Shown: in pieces, positions 1 to 8,536 of the stretch
Position numbering within the stretch: position 1 is the stretch's first letter
Layout of the letters: each line of letters begins with the position of its first letter
Source of the DNA: JANXUC01 sp964619065
GTDB lineage: Bacteria > Acidobacteriota > Terriglobia > Terriglobales > Acidobacteriaceae
Direction of reading: 5' to 3'
Assembly: GCA_964619065.1 (NCBI GenBank)
Contig: CAZUCC010000023.1
Span: forward strand, 1 to 64,000
DNA length: 64,000 bases
Notes under the pieces: model-generated
The model's input: the letters and a program-made list of their open reading frames with translations, nothing else
Told to the model about the DNA's origin: nothing
Databases searched by the model: none
Program-made: the position numbers and the translations under genes

Positions 1-1319
1 TTGCGACACTGCATGGAAAGCATCCAGTCAATCGCTCGCTGAACGGACTCGTGTTGATAACGGCCGTTAGGATGCTCTACGCGGCTTAGGCCGAGGCAAA
101 CCATCGCGCTATCATCAACATCCGGGTAAAACTCATTGTTGAACTCGAAGTACCATCCGCCCGGCTGCCCCTTCGGATTCTTGACCTTCCAATCGCCAAC
201 AGTACGAACCTGCTTTTGCAGAATCCAATCCGCGCACTTGACTAGCCGTGGATCGTTCTTGTCGACGCCGCTCTCCCCGAGAGCGAAAAGCGCATATGCC
301 GTATCCCAAACCGGAGACATGCACGGCTGCATGCGAAACGTGTCGCCTTCTTCGATCCCAAGTTTTTCAAACTCGTCCATCGCGCGAATCATCTGCGGAT
401 CATCGAGCGAATAGCCGAGACAGCGCATGGCAATGATGGAGTTCATGAGAGAGGGAAAAATTGCCCCCAAGCCATCGCTCATTTCGAAGCGCTTCAACAT
501 CCATTTTTCCGCCTGATGCAGAGCGATCGATCGCAGTGGCCGCACGTGCACACGCTCGAACCAGTGCGTCGCACGGTCGAGAACCAGAAAGAAATTGCGC
601 CAGGAAACGATCTTCTTGTCCCAATACAGCCGCATCCGTGATTTATCGCGTCCGCCGACAAACAGCTCCGCGACGCCCATCTCTTCTGAAATTTTCTTGA
701 AGGGCTTCTTCGCATAGCAGATCGACAGCGGCACCAAAATGGCACGCGACCACGAAGAGATTTCGTAAATATTGAACCAGAACCAATTGGGAAACAGCAC
801 GATCTCTGGAGGAATCGCGGGAACGCCGTCGTAGTCGTATTGTCCAAAAAAGCACAGGTAGATCTTGGTGAAGGTGTTAACCTCGGTGACGCCGCCCAGT
901 TCCAGAATTTTTTTGCGGGCTTTGACGAGGGCAGGATGTTCCGCTGAGTAACCAGCCAGCTTGAGCCCAAAATACGACTTCACCGAAACGCTAATGTTGG
1001 ACGGTCCGCCAGGGTAGATAGGCCACCCTCCGTCTTCATTCTGGTGCCGCAGAATCCAGTGTGCGGCTTTCTGGAAACGCTCCTGGCTCCCGGTTCCCAG
1101 CAGCACATGCAGCAGGATGTAATCGGCTTCAAGGGTAGTATCCGCTTCGAGTTCGCCACACCAGTAGCCGTCCTCGTGCTGTTGCGAGAAAAGCCATTTT
1201 CGCGCGGCTTCCACGGCTGGCGCCACGTGGCTACTTAAATCGTCGATTTTTCCGAAGCGTAACTGTGGACCTGCTCTGGTATGAGTACCTGTTCGAGGTA
1301 AAGAGGGGGAGTTCTCCAT
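1..1319 (-). CDS. shc: squalene-hopene cyclase, N-terminal 439 codons (runs off window)
   Basis: The frame opens with ATG at 1319 and stays open to base 1, so the 3' end lies outside the window. The family cyclises squalene to hopene, the core of hopanoid membrane lipids. The catalytic acid motif DVDD is visible at residues 400-403, followed by SAMV. QW-type repeats are seen at about 46-53 (QQHEDGYW) and 93-99 (QNEDGGW). Full-length members have about 640-720 residues, so roughly two thirds is present. The start lies 21 nt after the ispH stop, which suggests one transcript coupling isoprenoid precursor supply to hopanoid synthesis. Family assignment is firm; the product (hopene or a related triterpene) is inferred. 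Confidence 0.93.
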   Translation of the reverse strand, partial: MENSPSLPRTGTHTRAGPQLRFGKIDDLSSHVAPAVEAARKWLFSQQHEDGYWCGELEADTTLEADYILLHVLLGTGSQERFQKAAHWILRHQNEDGGWPIYPGGPSNISVSVKSYFGLKLAGYSAEHPALVKARKKILELGGVTEVNTFTKIYLCFFGQYDYDGVPAIPPEIVLFPNWFWFNIYEISSWSRAILVPLSICYAKKPFKKISEEMGVAELFVGGRDKSRMRLYWDKKIVSWRNFFLVLDRATHWFERVHVRPLRSIALHQAEKWMLKRFEMSDGLGAIFPSLMNSIIAMRCLGYSLDDPQMIRAMDEFEKLGIEEGDTFRMQPCMSPVWDTAYALFALGESGVDKNDPRLVKCADWILQKQVRTVGDWKVKNPKGQPGGWYFEFNNEFYPDVDDSAMVCLGLSRVEHPNGRYQHESVQRAIDWMLSMQCR

Positions 1320-1340
1320 ATTTTGCGATGACTCCGTTGT

Positions 1341-2318
1341 TTAGCGGTTAGCAGCCGCCGCTGCAGGCGCGCTGGCAATCGCCTCCACGATCTCCGGAGG
1401 CAGTCCGAAGCGCACGTTCTCGGGCATGACCTCCAGCTCTTCCACGTTCCCGAAGCCTTCCCCGGCCAAATACTTTACGACTTCCTCCACCAGGCACTCT
1501 GGCGCGGAAGCACCAGCGGTCAAGGCAATGCGCTTTACGCCTGCCAGCCACTCCGTTCGGATGTCTTTGTAGCTGTCAATCAAATATGAGCTGGTGCCCC
1601 AATTGCGCGAGACCTCCACCAAACGGTTGGAGTTCGAGCTGTTGTCTGAACCCCCCCCCGGAACCGGTGCCCGTTCCGCGCGCACTTGTTTCACGCTTAC
1701 TTGCCGGTTTTCCGTGGCATAGCAAATATCCTGTGCGGCCGGTCCCTTGATGTTGGGGAACTTCTTCTTTAACGCTTCGATAATGTCCTTGGTCTCGTCC
1801 AAACTCAGCGTCGTCTGGGTCAGATAGGCAACGCGGTTTGGGTCGGGGACGACGAGCGAGTCGACTTCCTCAGGAGTGCCCACAACCTGTGTCACATCGG
1901 GCGCTTCTCCCAGAGTCCCTACGACCTCATCGTGGTCGTGATGGCCGATAAGGATCAGTGACAGTCCCTCTTTGGCGAATTTGACTGCTTCGACGTGAAC
2001 TTTGGTGACAAGCGGACAGGTAGCATCAATCACGCGCAATTCACGCAGCTTGCTATCCTGACGGACCTCGGGCGACACTCCATGCGCGCTGTAGATCACG
2101 CGCTCGCCTGCGGGAACTTCCTCCACGCTATCGACGAAAATCGCGCCCTTTTGCTGTAAGTCCTCTACCACGTAGCGGTTATGGACGATTTCCTTGCGAA
2201 CGTAAATGGGCGGCCCGAACTTCTCCAAGGCAATCCGCACGATGTCGATGGCACGCACCACACCGGCGCAAAAGCCTCGGGGTTTCAACAAAAGTAATGT
2301 TTTCTGGTCAGTCGACAC
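1341..2318 (-). CDS. ispH: 4-hydroxy-3-methylbut-2-enyl diphosphate reductase (IspH/LytB)
   Basis: This is the last enzyme of the MEP isoprenoid pathway: an iron-sulfur reductase making IPP and DMAPP from HMBPP. The three cluster cysteines are present (C17 in GFCAGV, C101 in DATCPLV, C199 in ICYATENR). So are the conserved histidines at about 46, 79 and 126, Glu131, and the SSNSNRL substrate motif near 227-233. The 325-residue length is normal. The odd part is residues 217-224, where the usual hydrophobic strand before the SxNSSN motif reads APVPGGGS. It is encoded across a run of nine G on the coding strand (1651-1659). It lies between recN and shc on the same strand. Confidence 0.95.
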   Translation of the reverse strand: MSTDQKTLLLLKPRGFCAGVVRAIDIVRIALEKFGPPIYVRKEIVHNRYVVEDLQQKGAIFVDSVEEVPAGERVIYSAHGVSPEVRQDSKLRELRVIDATCPLVTKVHVEAVKFAKEGLSLILIGHHDHDEVVGTLGEAPDVTQVVGTPEEVDSLVVPDPNRVAYLTQTTLSLDETKDIIEALKKKFPNIKGPAAQDICYATENRQVSVKQVRAERAPVPGGGSDNSSNSNRLVEVSRNWGTSSYLIDSYKDIRTEWLAGVKRIALTAGASAPECLVEEVVKYLAGEGFGNVEELEVMPENVRFGLPPEIVEAIASAPAAAAANR

Positions 2319-2371
2319 AGTTAGGGATTCACCTTTCCACGTCTGGCTTTTGCAGGAAATCTACTGACTTT

Positions 2372-2400
2372 AGCCTACCGAAACCGCCTCGTTAGGTCAA
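2372..2400 (-). promoter_or_regulatory. candidate sigma70-type promoter for ispH-shc
   Basis: On the minus strand a TTGACC box (2395-2400) is followed after exactly 17 nt by TAGGCT (2372-2377). This would place the transcription start near 2365, about 47 nt before the ispH ATG. It sits in the 155-nt gap after recN, so ispH and shc could be transcribed independently of recN. It is recognised by eye only. Confidence 0.45.
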
Positions 2401-2473
2401 TGTAAACCACGGAAACGCAGTGGCTTAGCAGTAACTGGGGCATTTCCAACAGTTAGCGGCTACCAAGAAATGC

Positions 2474-4180
2474 CTAGGCACTCTCCGCGATCATCTGCTC
2501 GGCGTTTCGGATCGACGCTTCCGTCAGCTTCGCCCCGCTTAGCATCCGCGCTACCTCTTCCGTCCGTTCTTTGTTTTCGATGCGGCGGACGGTCGTTTTG
2601 GTACGACCGGCAGCCGTCTTTTTCTCGATGAGGTAATGCTGATCCGCAAATGCTGCAATTTGCGGCAGATGGGTCACGCACAAGACTTGCGCGGAGCGGG
2701 CCAGCGCCTTGAGTTTCTTGCCCACCGCATCGGCGGCGCGCCCACCGATCCCGATGTCAATCTCGTCGAAGACCATCGTTCGCTGCCCACGCCCAGACTT
2801 GCGAGAACCAGCCACATGTCCGGAGGAAGCCGTCTCGATCGCCGACTTCAAAGCCAGCATCACGCGCGACAGTTCCCCTCCCGACGCCGCCTGTTCCATG
2901 TCGCGCAGCGGTTCGCCAGGATTAGCGGAGATCAGGTACCGGACTTCCTCTAATCCTTTGGCCGACCATGCGCTCTCCACCTCAGAACTCGTCACCGCCA
3001 CTTGAAATGTAGCTTTCATGGCGAGTTCATTGATGGCGGTTTCGACCAATCTTTCCAGCTTCTTGGCTGCGTCTTTCCGCGTCTTGCTGAGAGCGCGCGC
3101 GGCGAGCAAGTACTCCTGAGCGGCAACCGTCTGCTTTTGACGCAGATCGCGCAGAACTTCGTCTTTATTTTCCATCTCCTGCAGTTTGCGGCTGGCTTCC
3201 GCGCCAAACTTCAAGACGTCGTCGAGGGTCGGTCCATACTTGCGCTTGAGCCGGTCGATGGCAGCGAGGCGGTCTTCCACATCCGCCAACCGCTCCGGAG
3301 AAGCTTGAATCGCGCCCGCATAGTCACGTAGCGACGCCCCCACGTCTTCAATGCTGATACGCGCCGAATCGAGTGCTTCCAACGCGACTTGGAATTTCGG
3401 CTCATAACGAGCCAGCTCCTCGACGTGCCGCGAGGCAGCTCGCAGCGTGGCGGAGGTCGAAGCGCTGCCCTCGTACAAAAGATCGAACGCGTTCATGCCT
3501 GCGTTGTAGATTTTTTCAGAATTAGCCAGGACCCGCTTCTCGGCTTCAAGCTGTTCATCTTCCTGCGGCTTGAGACTGGCGACGTCAATTTCGCGCGCCT
3601 GAAAACTCCACAGATCGAGCAGCCGCAAGCGGTCTTGCTCGTCGCGCTCCAGCTCGGCAATGCGCTCCCCGATTGTTTTCCATGTCGCGTAGGCCTGCGC
3701 GGTGGCTTCCGTCTTGCTGCCCGCAAAGATATCGAGAAGCTGCAACCGGGATGAAGCGTCAAAGGAAAGGAGAGTTTCGTTCTGCGCGTGAATCGTCGCC
3801 AGATGCTGCGCCAGGCGCTTCAGCACAGCCACGGTTGCTGGCTGATTATTGACGAAAATTCGTCCCTTACCTCCCGCAGCCACTTCCCGCCGCAGAATCA
3901 AGGACTCGGAATCTTCGTCAATCCCATTTTCCGAGAGGACTTCAGAAACTTTCTTGGCGACAGCAGCTTCCAGCTCCCAAACCGCAGAGACGACTGCCTT
4001 CTCCGCCCCCGAACGAATCAGATCGGAAGACGCCCGCTCGCCTAGGAGTAAAGCCAGCGCATCAATCAGAATGGATTTCCCCGCGCCCGTTTCGCCCGTG
4101 AGCAAGTTCAGACCAGGAGCAAACTCCACGACCACATTGTCGATGACAGCGTAGTTTTCGAGGCGCAGTTCAACGAGCAC
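2474..4180 (-). CDS. recN: DNA repair protein RecN
   Basis: An SMC-like ATPase that acts early in repair of double-strand breaks. The N-terminal half-site carries Walker A GETGAGKS (29-36). A long, charged, helix-rich middle (about 160-400) is expected to form the coiled-coil arms. The ABC signature SGGEL (433-437) and Walker B VFDEID (470-475) follow, then the THLPQIAAFADQH segment. The length of 568 residues is normal. ATG at 4180 begins the standard RecN opening directly. It is transcribed divergently from tolQ across a 208-nt gap. Confidence 0.96.
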   Translation of the reverse strand: MLVELRLENYAVIDNVVVEFAPGLNLLTGETGAGKSILIDALALLLGERASSDLIRSGAEKAVVSAVWELEAAVAKKVSEVLSENGIDEDSESLILRREVAAGGKGRIFVNNQPATVAVLKRLAQHLATIHAQNETLLSFDASSRLQLLDIFAGSKTEATAQAYATWKTIGERIAELERDEQDRLRLLDLWSFQAREIDVASLKPQEDEQLEAEKRVLANSEKIYNAGMNAFDLLYEGSASTSATLRAASRHVEELARYEPKFQVALEALDSARISIEDVGASLRDYAGAIQASPERLADVEDRLAAIDRLKRKYGPTLDDVLKFGAEASRKLQEMENKDEVLRDLRQKQTVAAQEYLLAARALSKTRKDAAKKLERLVETAINELAMKATFQVAVTSSEVESAWSAKGLEEVRYLISANPGEPLRDMEQAASGGELSRVMLALKSAIETASSGHVAGSRKSGRGQRTMVFDEIDIGIGGRAADAVGKKLKALARSAQVLCVTHLPQIAAFADQHYLIEKKTAAGRTKTTVRRIENKERTEEVARMLSGAKLTEASIRNAEQMIAESA

Positions 4181-4239
4181 AGACTCACCTACCCGTCAGC
4201 ATTGCTGGCCGAAGGATACCATGCCGAAGTTCGTGCGGA

Positions 4240-4257
4240 ACGGCCGTCCTCGGCCGT
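4240..4257. other. perfect 7-bp hairpin in the recN-tolQ divergent region
   Basis: ACGGCCG (4240-4246), a TCCT loop and CGGCCGT (4251-4257) form a perfect inverted repeat between the divergent starts of recN and tolQ. There is no T tract, so a terminator is unlikely. It could be an operator-like palindrome or chance in GC-rich DNA. Confidence 0.3.
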
Positions 4258-4357
4258 CGAATTCCGAGCGATACGAAGGATCAAATCCGAGATTCCTTAA
4301 GTTTTACACACTGGTTCATCTCACTTCGGATTCGCGAATTTGGCATTGATGTTGCCC

Positions 4358-4363
4358 TATAAT
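4358..4363 (+). promoter_or_regulatory. candidate -10 box for the tol operon
   Basis: A perfect TATAAT lies 25 nt before the tolQ ATG. A TTGGCA occurs upstream but only 12 nt away, too close for a normal -35. The element is therefore either a -10 with a weak -35 or a chance match. Confidence 0.4.
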
Positions 4364-4388
4364 CGGCTCAGGCACTCTCTTATACACA

Positions 4389-5096
4389 ATGCCCTTTACT
4401 CATTCCCTCGGAACCTACGTAGGCAGCGAAGTCCTGGACATGATTTCGCAGAGTGGCGCGGTCGCCAAGGCCGTCCTTTTCATTCTGCTCGCCTTTAGCA
4501 TTCTTTCCTGGGCCATTATTCTTTCCAAGTGGAGCCTGCTGCGCAAGGCCCAGACCCAAAGTGGCCGCTTTGTGCGCGCCTTCCGGAAAGCCCAGCGGCT
4601 TGGCGATATGCAGGCCGTCGAGGAACAGTTTCGCCCCAGTCCGCTTGTCGGCGTATTTCACAACGGATATGAGGAGTACAGGCGGCAGGCTACGGCCGGA
4701 GCGCACAGTTCCTTGTCTATTCAGCGCGCCATGCAAATCGCCGCGTCCGAAGAAGTGACGCGCTTCGAGCGCAGCCTGCCCTGGCTCGCGATCACGGCGG
4801 CCGTTACACCTTTTATCGGATTGTTTGGCACGGTTTGGGGCATCATCGATGCCTTTCACGGACTTGGTACTGCAGGCGCGGCCACTCTACGGGCGGTCGC
4901 ACCCGGCATTTCCGAAGCACTGGTCACGACGGCCGCCGGCCTCGCCGCCGCGATTCCTGCCGTCATCGCCTACAACCTGCTGACGCATACTATCCGTGAA
5001 TTCGCGGCGCGTAGCGATGATTTCGCTATGGAGTTCCTCAATACGATGGAAAGCACGCAGCAGCAACCAGCGCAACGCACCGGAGCACACGACTAG
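4389..5096 (+). CDS. tolQ: MotA/TolQ/ExbB proton channel family protein (TolQ)
   Basis: The inner-membrane proton-channel subunit that energises the Tol-Pal system with TolR. Three membrane segments fit the family: about 25-47, 131-153 (with the ITAAVTPFIGLFGTVWGI signature) and 174-197. The long cytoplasmic loop lies between the first two. The length of 235 residues is typical. The TAG stop shares its G with the GTG start of the next gene. Being followed by tolR, a TonB-like gene, tolB, pal and cpoB identifies this as TolQ rather than ExbB. Confidence 0.93.
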   Translation: MPFTHSLGTYVGSEVLDMISQSGAVAKAVLFILLAFSILSWAIILSKWSLLRKAQTQSGRFVRAFRKAQRLGDMQAVEEQFRPSPLVGVFHNGYEEYRRQATAGAHSSLSIQRAMQIAASEEVTRFERSLPWLAITAAVTPFIGLFGTVWGIIDAFHGLGTAGAATLRAVAPGISEALVTTAAGLAAAIPAVIAYNLLTHTIREFAARSDDFAMEFLNTMESTQQQPAQRTGAHD

Positions 5097-5524
5097 TGGC
5101 ATTCACCAGCAGCAACGGCCGCACGATGAGTTCCCTGGCGGACATCAACATTACTCCGCTGGTCGATGTCGTTCTCGTGCTCCTGGTGATCTTCATGGTG
5201 ACAGCGCCGGTATTGCAATCCGGCATCGAAGTCAGCGTGCCGAAGACGCGCTCGGTGAAGGAGATTACCGAAGAGCGCCTCGTTATCTCAATCGACAAGC
5301 AACAGCGCGTCTTCCTCGGCAACGATGCCATCAACATCAATGAGATTGGCGCACTGCTGCGGAAGAAGGTGCGCGATCCGCGGAACTATTCCGTTTTTGT
5401 GCGCGCCGACGAAAACGTGCCTTTCGGCGCATTCGCCACCGTGATGGACGCGGTGAAGCAGTCCGGCATTGGCAGTGTGAGCATTGTCACGCAACCCTTG
5501 GAGTCGCATGGCGGCAAGCCCTGA
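5096..5524 (+). CDS. tolR: ExbD/TolR family biopolymer transport protein
   Basis: A single-pass partner of TolQ. The membrane segment (about 22-39) contains the PLVDVVLVLLVIFM motif, with Asp24 the family's proton-carrying residue. A periplasmic ExbD domain follows. GTG at 5096 overlaps the tolQ stop by one base, implying translational coupling. At 142 residues it is of normal size. It could be called ExbD by sequence alone; operon context favours TolR. Confidence 0.92.
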   Translation: MAFTSSNGRTMSSLADINITPLVDVVLVLLVIFMVTAPVLQSGIEVSVPKTRSVKEITEERLVISIDKQQRVFLGNDAININEIGALLRKKVRDPRNYSVFVRADENVPFGAFATVMDAVKQSGIGSVSIVTQPLESHGGKP

Positions 5525-6290
5525 GATCTTCTTCGAACACGCGCACTGGCGAAGGCCGATCTTCGCGTCGCTGGCGTTACACGCGGGCTTGGCGGGGGTT
5601 CTTGCGATCTATGGCATTTTCTTCCAGACAAGCCGCGGACCCATGTGGGGCACGGGCGGAGGAGGTGACGCGATGAGCGCAATGATCGTCAGCGCACTAC
5701 CACTGCCCTCGAACGAGACGCCGCAGCAAAATGTTCTCGCGACCGAGTCGAAAGGACTTTCGCAGTCGCAACCCGTCGCGCAGCAGCAGGAACCCGATGC
5801 GATCCCGATTCCCGACAAAGACACGAAGAAGAAAATCACCAAGCCGGTAAATTCCAACATCAAACCTCACGAGCTTCCACCGCAACCAAGCAATCAAGTT
5901 CCATTTGGAGAAGGCGGGCCCGTGAGCGGTCCCTTCGCGCCGTTTAGTGCCGCGGGCGGTCAAGGCGGCATGACGTTCGCCGGAGGCTCCGGAGATTTCG
6001 GCAGCCGCTACGCATATTACGTTCAAATCGTGCAGCGGAAAGTTTCAGAAAATTGGCTAAAGTATGAGGTCGATCCGAATGTCCGCGAAGGCCGTCGCGT
6101 GTATGTCTCGTTTGAAATTTCGCGTAATGGCGAGCCCTCGCACATCGAAGTCGAACAATCGAGCGGCGTTCCCTCGCTGGATATTTCCGCTGTTCGAGCG
6201 CTGCAACGGATTGACACGTTTGGGCCACTGCCCTCGGATTACACAGGCAGCAAAGTTTCAGTGGAGTTCTGGTTTGACTGGAAAAGATAA
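5508..6290 (+). CDS. TonB/TolA-like energy transducer
   Basis: It occupies the TolA position of the operon. It has an N-terminal membrane anchor (about 17-40), then a Pro/Gln/Lys-rich periplasmic spacer. The TonB-type C-terminal domain starts near YAYYVQIVQRKVSENW and includes VYVSFEISRNGEPSHIEVEQSSG. ATG at 5508 is preferred to an upstream TTG at 5484: it follows GGAG with short spacing and overlaps tolR by only 17 nt. It probably bridges the TolQR motor to TolB/Pal. The next gene's ATG starts at 6291, directly after the stop. Confidence 0.85.
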   Translation: MAASPEIFFEHAHWRRPIFASLALHAGLAGVLAIYGIFFQTSRGPMWGTGGGGDAMSAMIVSALPLPSNETPQQNVLATESKGLSQSQPVAQQQEPDAIPIPDKDTKKKITKPVNSNIKPHELPPQPSNQVPFGEGGPVSGPFAPFSAAGGQGGMTFAGGSGDFGSRYAYYVQIVQRKVSENWLKYEVDPNVREGRRVYVSFEISRNGEPSHIEVEQSSGVPSLDISAVRALQRIDTFGPLPSDYTGSKVSVEFWFDWKR

Positions 6291-7634
6291 ATGAAAAATT
6301 CTTTTAAACTTTCATTCGCATTCGCAGCGGTTGTCTTCCTGACCAGCACTCTGTCCTATTCCCAGCAAGACTGGATTCGCACCGGCACCGGTCTAGGCGT
6401 CGAAAAAGTCCGGCTGGCGGCAGCCGACTTCAAGGCCTCTTCTCCCGATCCCCGCAATACGGCGCTGCTCAAGGCTTTTAACGATACGCTCTGGAATGAC
6501 CTGGACAATGCCGGCATTTTCGACATGGTCTCGAAAAGTTTCTATCCGCTGAGCACTCCCGCATCACCGGGCGAGGTGAAGTTTGCGGATTGGAATGCTC
6601 CGCCGCCCAGTGCATCCATGCTGGCTTTTGGAAGCCTGGGCACAACCGCCGATAGCATGACCGTGCAAGGCTGGTTAAATGACGTCAAGAACCCACAAGC
6701 GGCACAAGTACTGGCCAAGCAATATCAGGACAAGCCGACCACGGACAACGCCCGCACCATCGCCCACAAGTTCGCAGATGAAATTATCTTCCGCCTAGGC
6801 GGCGGAATTCCCGGCATCGCCGAAAGCCAAATCGTTTTCATCAGCGCCCGTAGCGGCCATAAAGAAGTTTGGAGGATGGACTACGACGGCGCCAACCAGC
6901 GCCCTGTGGCCACACTCGGTACTATCTCGCTTTCGCCGCGAATTTCTCCGGACAGCAGCCGCATCGCATTCAGTGCCGTCTCCAGCACGGCGGGATGGCA
7001 GCTCCAGATGTTCTCGCTCGAACTGGGCCGCGCGGTCACGTTCCCTCGCTATGGCGGAACCAATGTTTCTCCCGCATGGGCGCCGGATGGTGCCCGCATC
7101 GCCTTCTCTTCTTCGCAAAGCGGAGATCCGGAAATCTACGTTGCTGACGCCTCCGGCCGCAACCTCAAGCGCGTCACCACATCCCCCGGACCGGATGTTT
7201 CGCCTTCGTGGAATCCGAAGACCGGCGCACAAATTGCCTTTGTCAGCGGCCGCGGCGGGCTCCCGCAGGTCTTCACCATGGAAGCCGATGGCACCAATGC
7301 GCAACGCATGACGGATCAGGGTTACGCGGTTTCTCCGGCTTGGTCGCCGAACGGGCAGTTCTTAGCGTTTTCCTGGATGCGCAAATATGGCCCCGGAGCC
7401 CCGGGCGCCCAGGACATCTACATCATGGACATTGTGAGCAAACAATGGGTCCAGTTGACGCACGACGGCGGACGGAACGACTTCCCTGCCTGGTCCCCGG
7501 ACGGGCGCCATATCGTGTTCCAATCCACGCGTTCGGGTAGCGAGCAACTGTGGACCATGCTGGCCGATGGCAGCAATCCAAAACAACTCACCACCAGCGG
7601 GGGCAACACTCAGCCCAACTGGAGTTGGAAGTGA
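6291..7634 (+). CDS. tolB: Tol-Pal system beta-propeller protein TolB
   Basis: A periplasmic protein that binds Pal and transmits motor force. It has a Sec signal peptide (about 1-24, ending near TSTLSYSQQ) and an N-terminal TolB domain (about 25-165). The C-terminal propeller has repeated PD40 blades, recognisable by recurring SPDSSRIAFS, APDGARIAFSS and SPDGRHIVFQS segments. The 447-residue length fits. ATG directly abuts the previous stop. Confidence 0.95.
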   Translation: MKNSFKLSFAFAAVVFLTSTLSYSQQDWIRTGTGLGVEKVRLAAADFKASSPDPRNTALLKAFNDTLWNDLDNAGIFDMVSKSFYPLSTPASPGEVKFADWNAPPPSASMLAFGSLGTTADSMTVQGWLNDVKNPQAAQVLAKQYQDKPTTDNARTIAHKFADEIIFRLGGGIPGIAESQIVFISARSGHKEVWRMDYDGANQRPVATLGTISLSPRISPDSSRIAFSAVSSTAGWQLQMFSLELGRAVTFPRYGGTNVSPAWAPDGARIAFSSSQSGDPEIYVADASGRNLKRVTTSPGPDVSPSWNPKTGAQIAFVSGRGGLPQVFTMEADGTNAQRMTDQGYAVSPAWSPNGQFLAFSWMRKYGPGAPGAQDIYIMDIVSKQWVQLTHDGGRNDFPAWSPDGRHIVFQSTRSGSEQLWTMLADGSNPKQLTTSGGNTQPNWSWK

Positions 7635-7718
7635 AGCGGCCCATGCTGGCAGAACTCCAGCACAACCCGCTTGCAGTGATTCCAGACCCGTGCACTTACA
7701 TTCTATTTGGAGGATGCC

Positions 7719-8450
7719 GTGAAACACGTTAGCCGCTTCATCTCGGTTTTAGCCCTTGGAGGAGTGCTGCTGCTCAGTGCGTGCTCCAAGAAACCCGTTC
7801 CGCCGCCACCCACGCCGCCACCGCCACCACCCGCTCCCACTGCCTCTCTCACCGCTAACCCGAATTCTGTGCAGACGGGCGAAGCCACCACGCTCACCTG
7901 GGAGACCACCAATGCCACCGACGTGCAAATTGACGGTGTGGGCCCGGTGAATCCCAGCGGATCGCGGCAAGTCACGCCCACCGATTCCACAACCTACCGC
8001 TTGGTGGCAAAAGGCTCAGGAGGCACGCAGGAAGCTACTGCGCGCGTGACCGTCACCACTCCACCGCCTCCGCCGCCAGTGGAAACCTCCTCGCTCACGG
8101 AAGAGCAAATGTTTAACCAAAGCGTGAAGGACATCTATTTCGACTACGACAAGTATGACGTCAGTCCCGCGCAGCAAGCCAGCGTTCACGCAACGGCGCA
8201 GTTCCTTGCTGCCCATCCGGGCATCCGCTTTTCCGTGGAAGGCCATTGCGATGAGCGCGGCTCCACGGAATACAATCTGGCGCTGGGCGACAATCGCGCC
8301 AATGCGGTTAAGAATGCATTGGTTCAAGCGGGAATCCCGACCGACCGCATTCGCACCATCAGCTATGGAAAAGAAAAACCGTTCTGCTCCGAGCACACGG
8401 ACGATTGCTGGCAGCAAAATCGGCGTGGGCATTTCGTGTACCAAAAGTAG
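7719..8450 (+). CDS. pal: peptidoglycan-associated lipoprotein Pal with proline linker and Ig-like insert
   Basis: An outer-membrane lipoprotein that binds peptidoglycan. GTG at 7719, preceded by GGAGG, gives a lipoprotein signal ending LLLSAC, so Cys22 is lipidated. A run of prolines (about 26-39) follows. A beta-rich segment of about 75 residues (LTANPNSVQTGEATTLTW onward) resembles an Ig-like fold. A second proline patch follows, then the OmpA-like domain with DIYFDYDKYDVS, VEGHCDERGSTEYN and LGDNRANAVKNAL. Classical Pal has about 170 residues; this one has 243 because of the insert. Position after tolB supports the name. Confidence 0.9.
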   Translation: MKHVSRFISVLALGGVLLLSACSKKPVPPPPTPPPPPPAPTASLTANPNSVQTGEATTLTWETTNATDVQIDGVGPVNPSGSRQVTPTDSTTYRLVAKGSGGTQEATARVTVTTPPPPPPVETSSLTEEQMFNQSVKDIYFDYDKYDVSPAQQASVHATAQFLAAHPGIRFSVEGHCDERGSTEYNLALGDNRANAVKNALVQAGIPTDRIRTISYGKEKPFCSEHTDDCWQQNRRGHFVYQK

Positions 8451-8480
8451 TGAATTGCATCTAAAGAATATAGCCAGACA

Positions 8481-8508
8481 CGCCCGCGGGCTTCCCGTTC
8501 CGCGGGCG
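8481..8508. other. perfect 9-bp inverted repeat between pal and cpoB
   Basis: CGCCCGCGG (8481-8489), a 10-nt loop and CCGCGGGCG (8500-8508) form a very stable hairpin in the 86-nt pal-cpoB gap. No T run follows, so it is not a classical intrinsic terminator. It may stabilise the upstream mRNA or lower cpoB expression relative to pal. Confidence 0.5.
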
Positions 8509-8536
8509 CATCATTTCAGCTTCGAGGTTTGGATTT

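Noticed and set aside
4340..4363. TTGGCA-TATAAT as a full sigma70 promoter before tolQ
   Set aside because: The spacer is only 12 nt; the -10 alone was kept as tentative.
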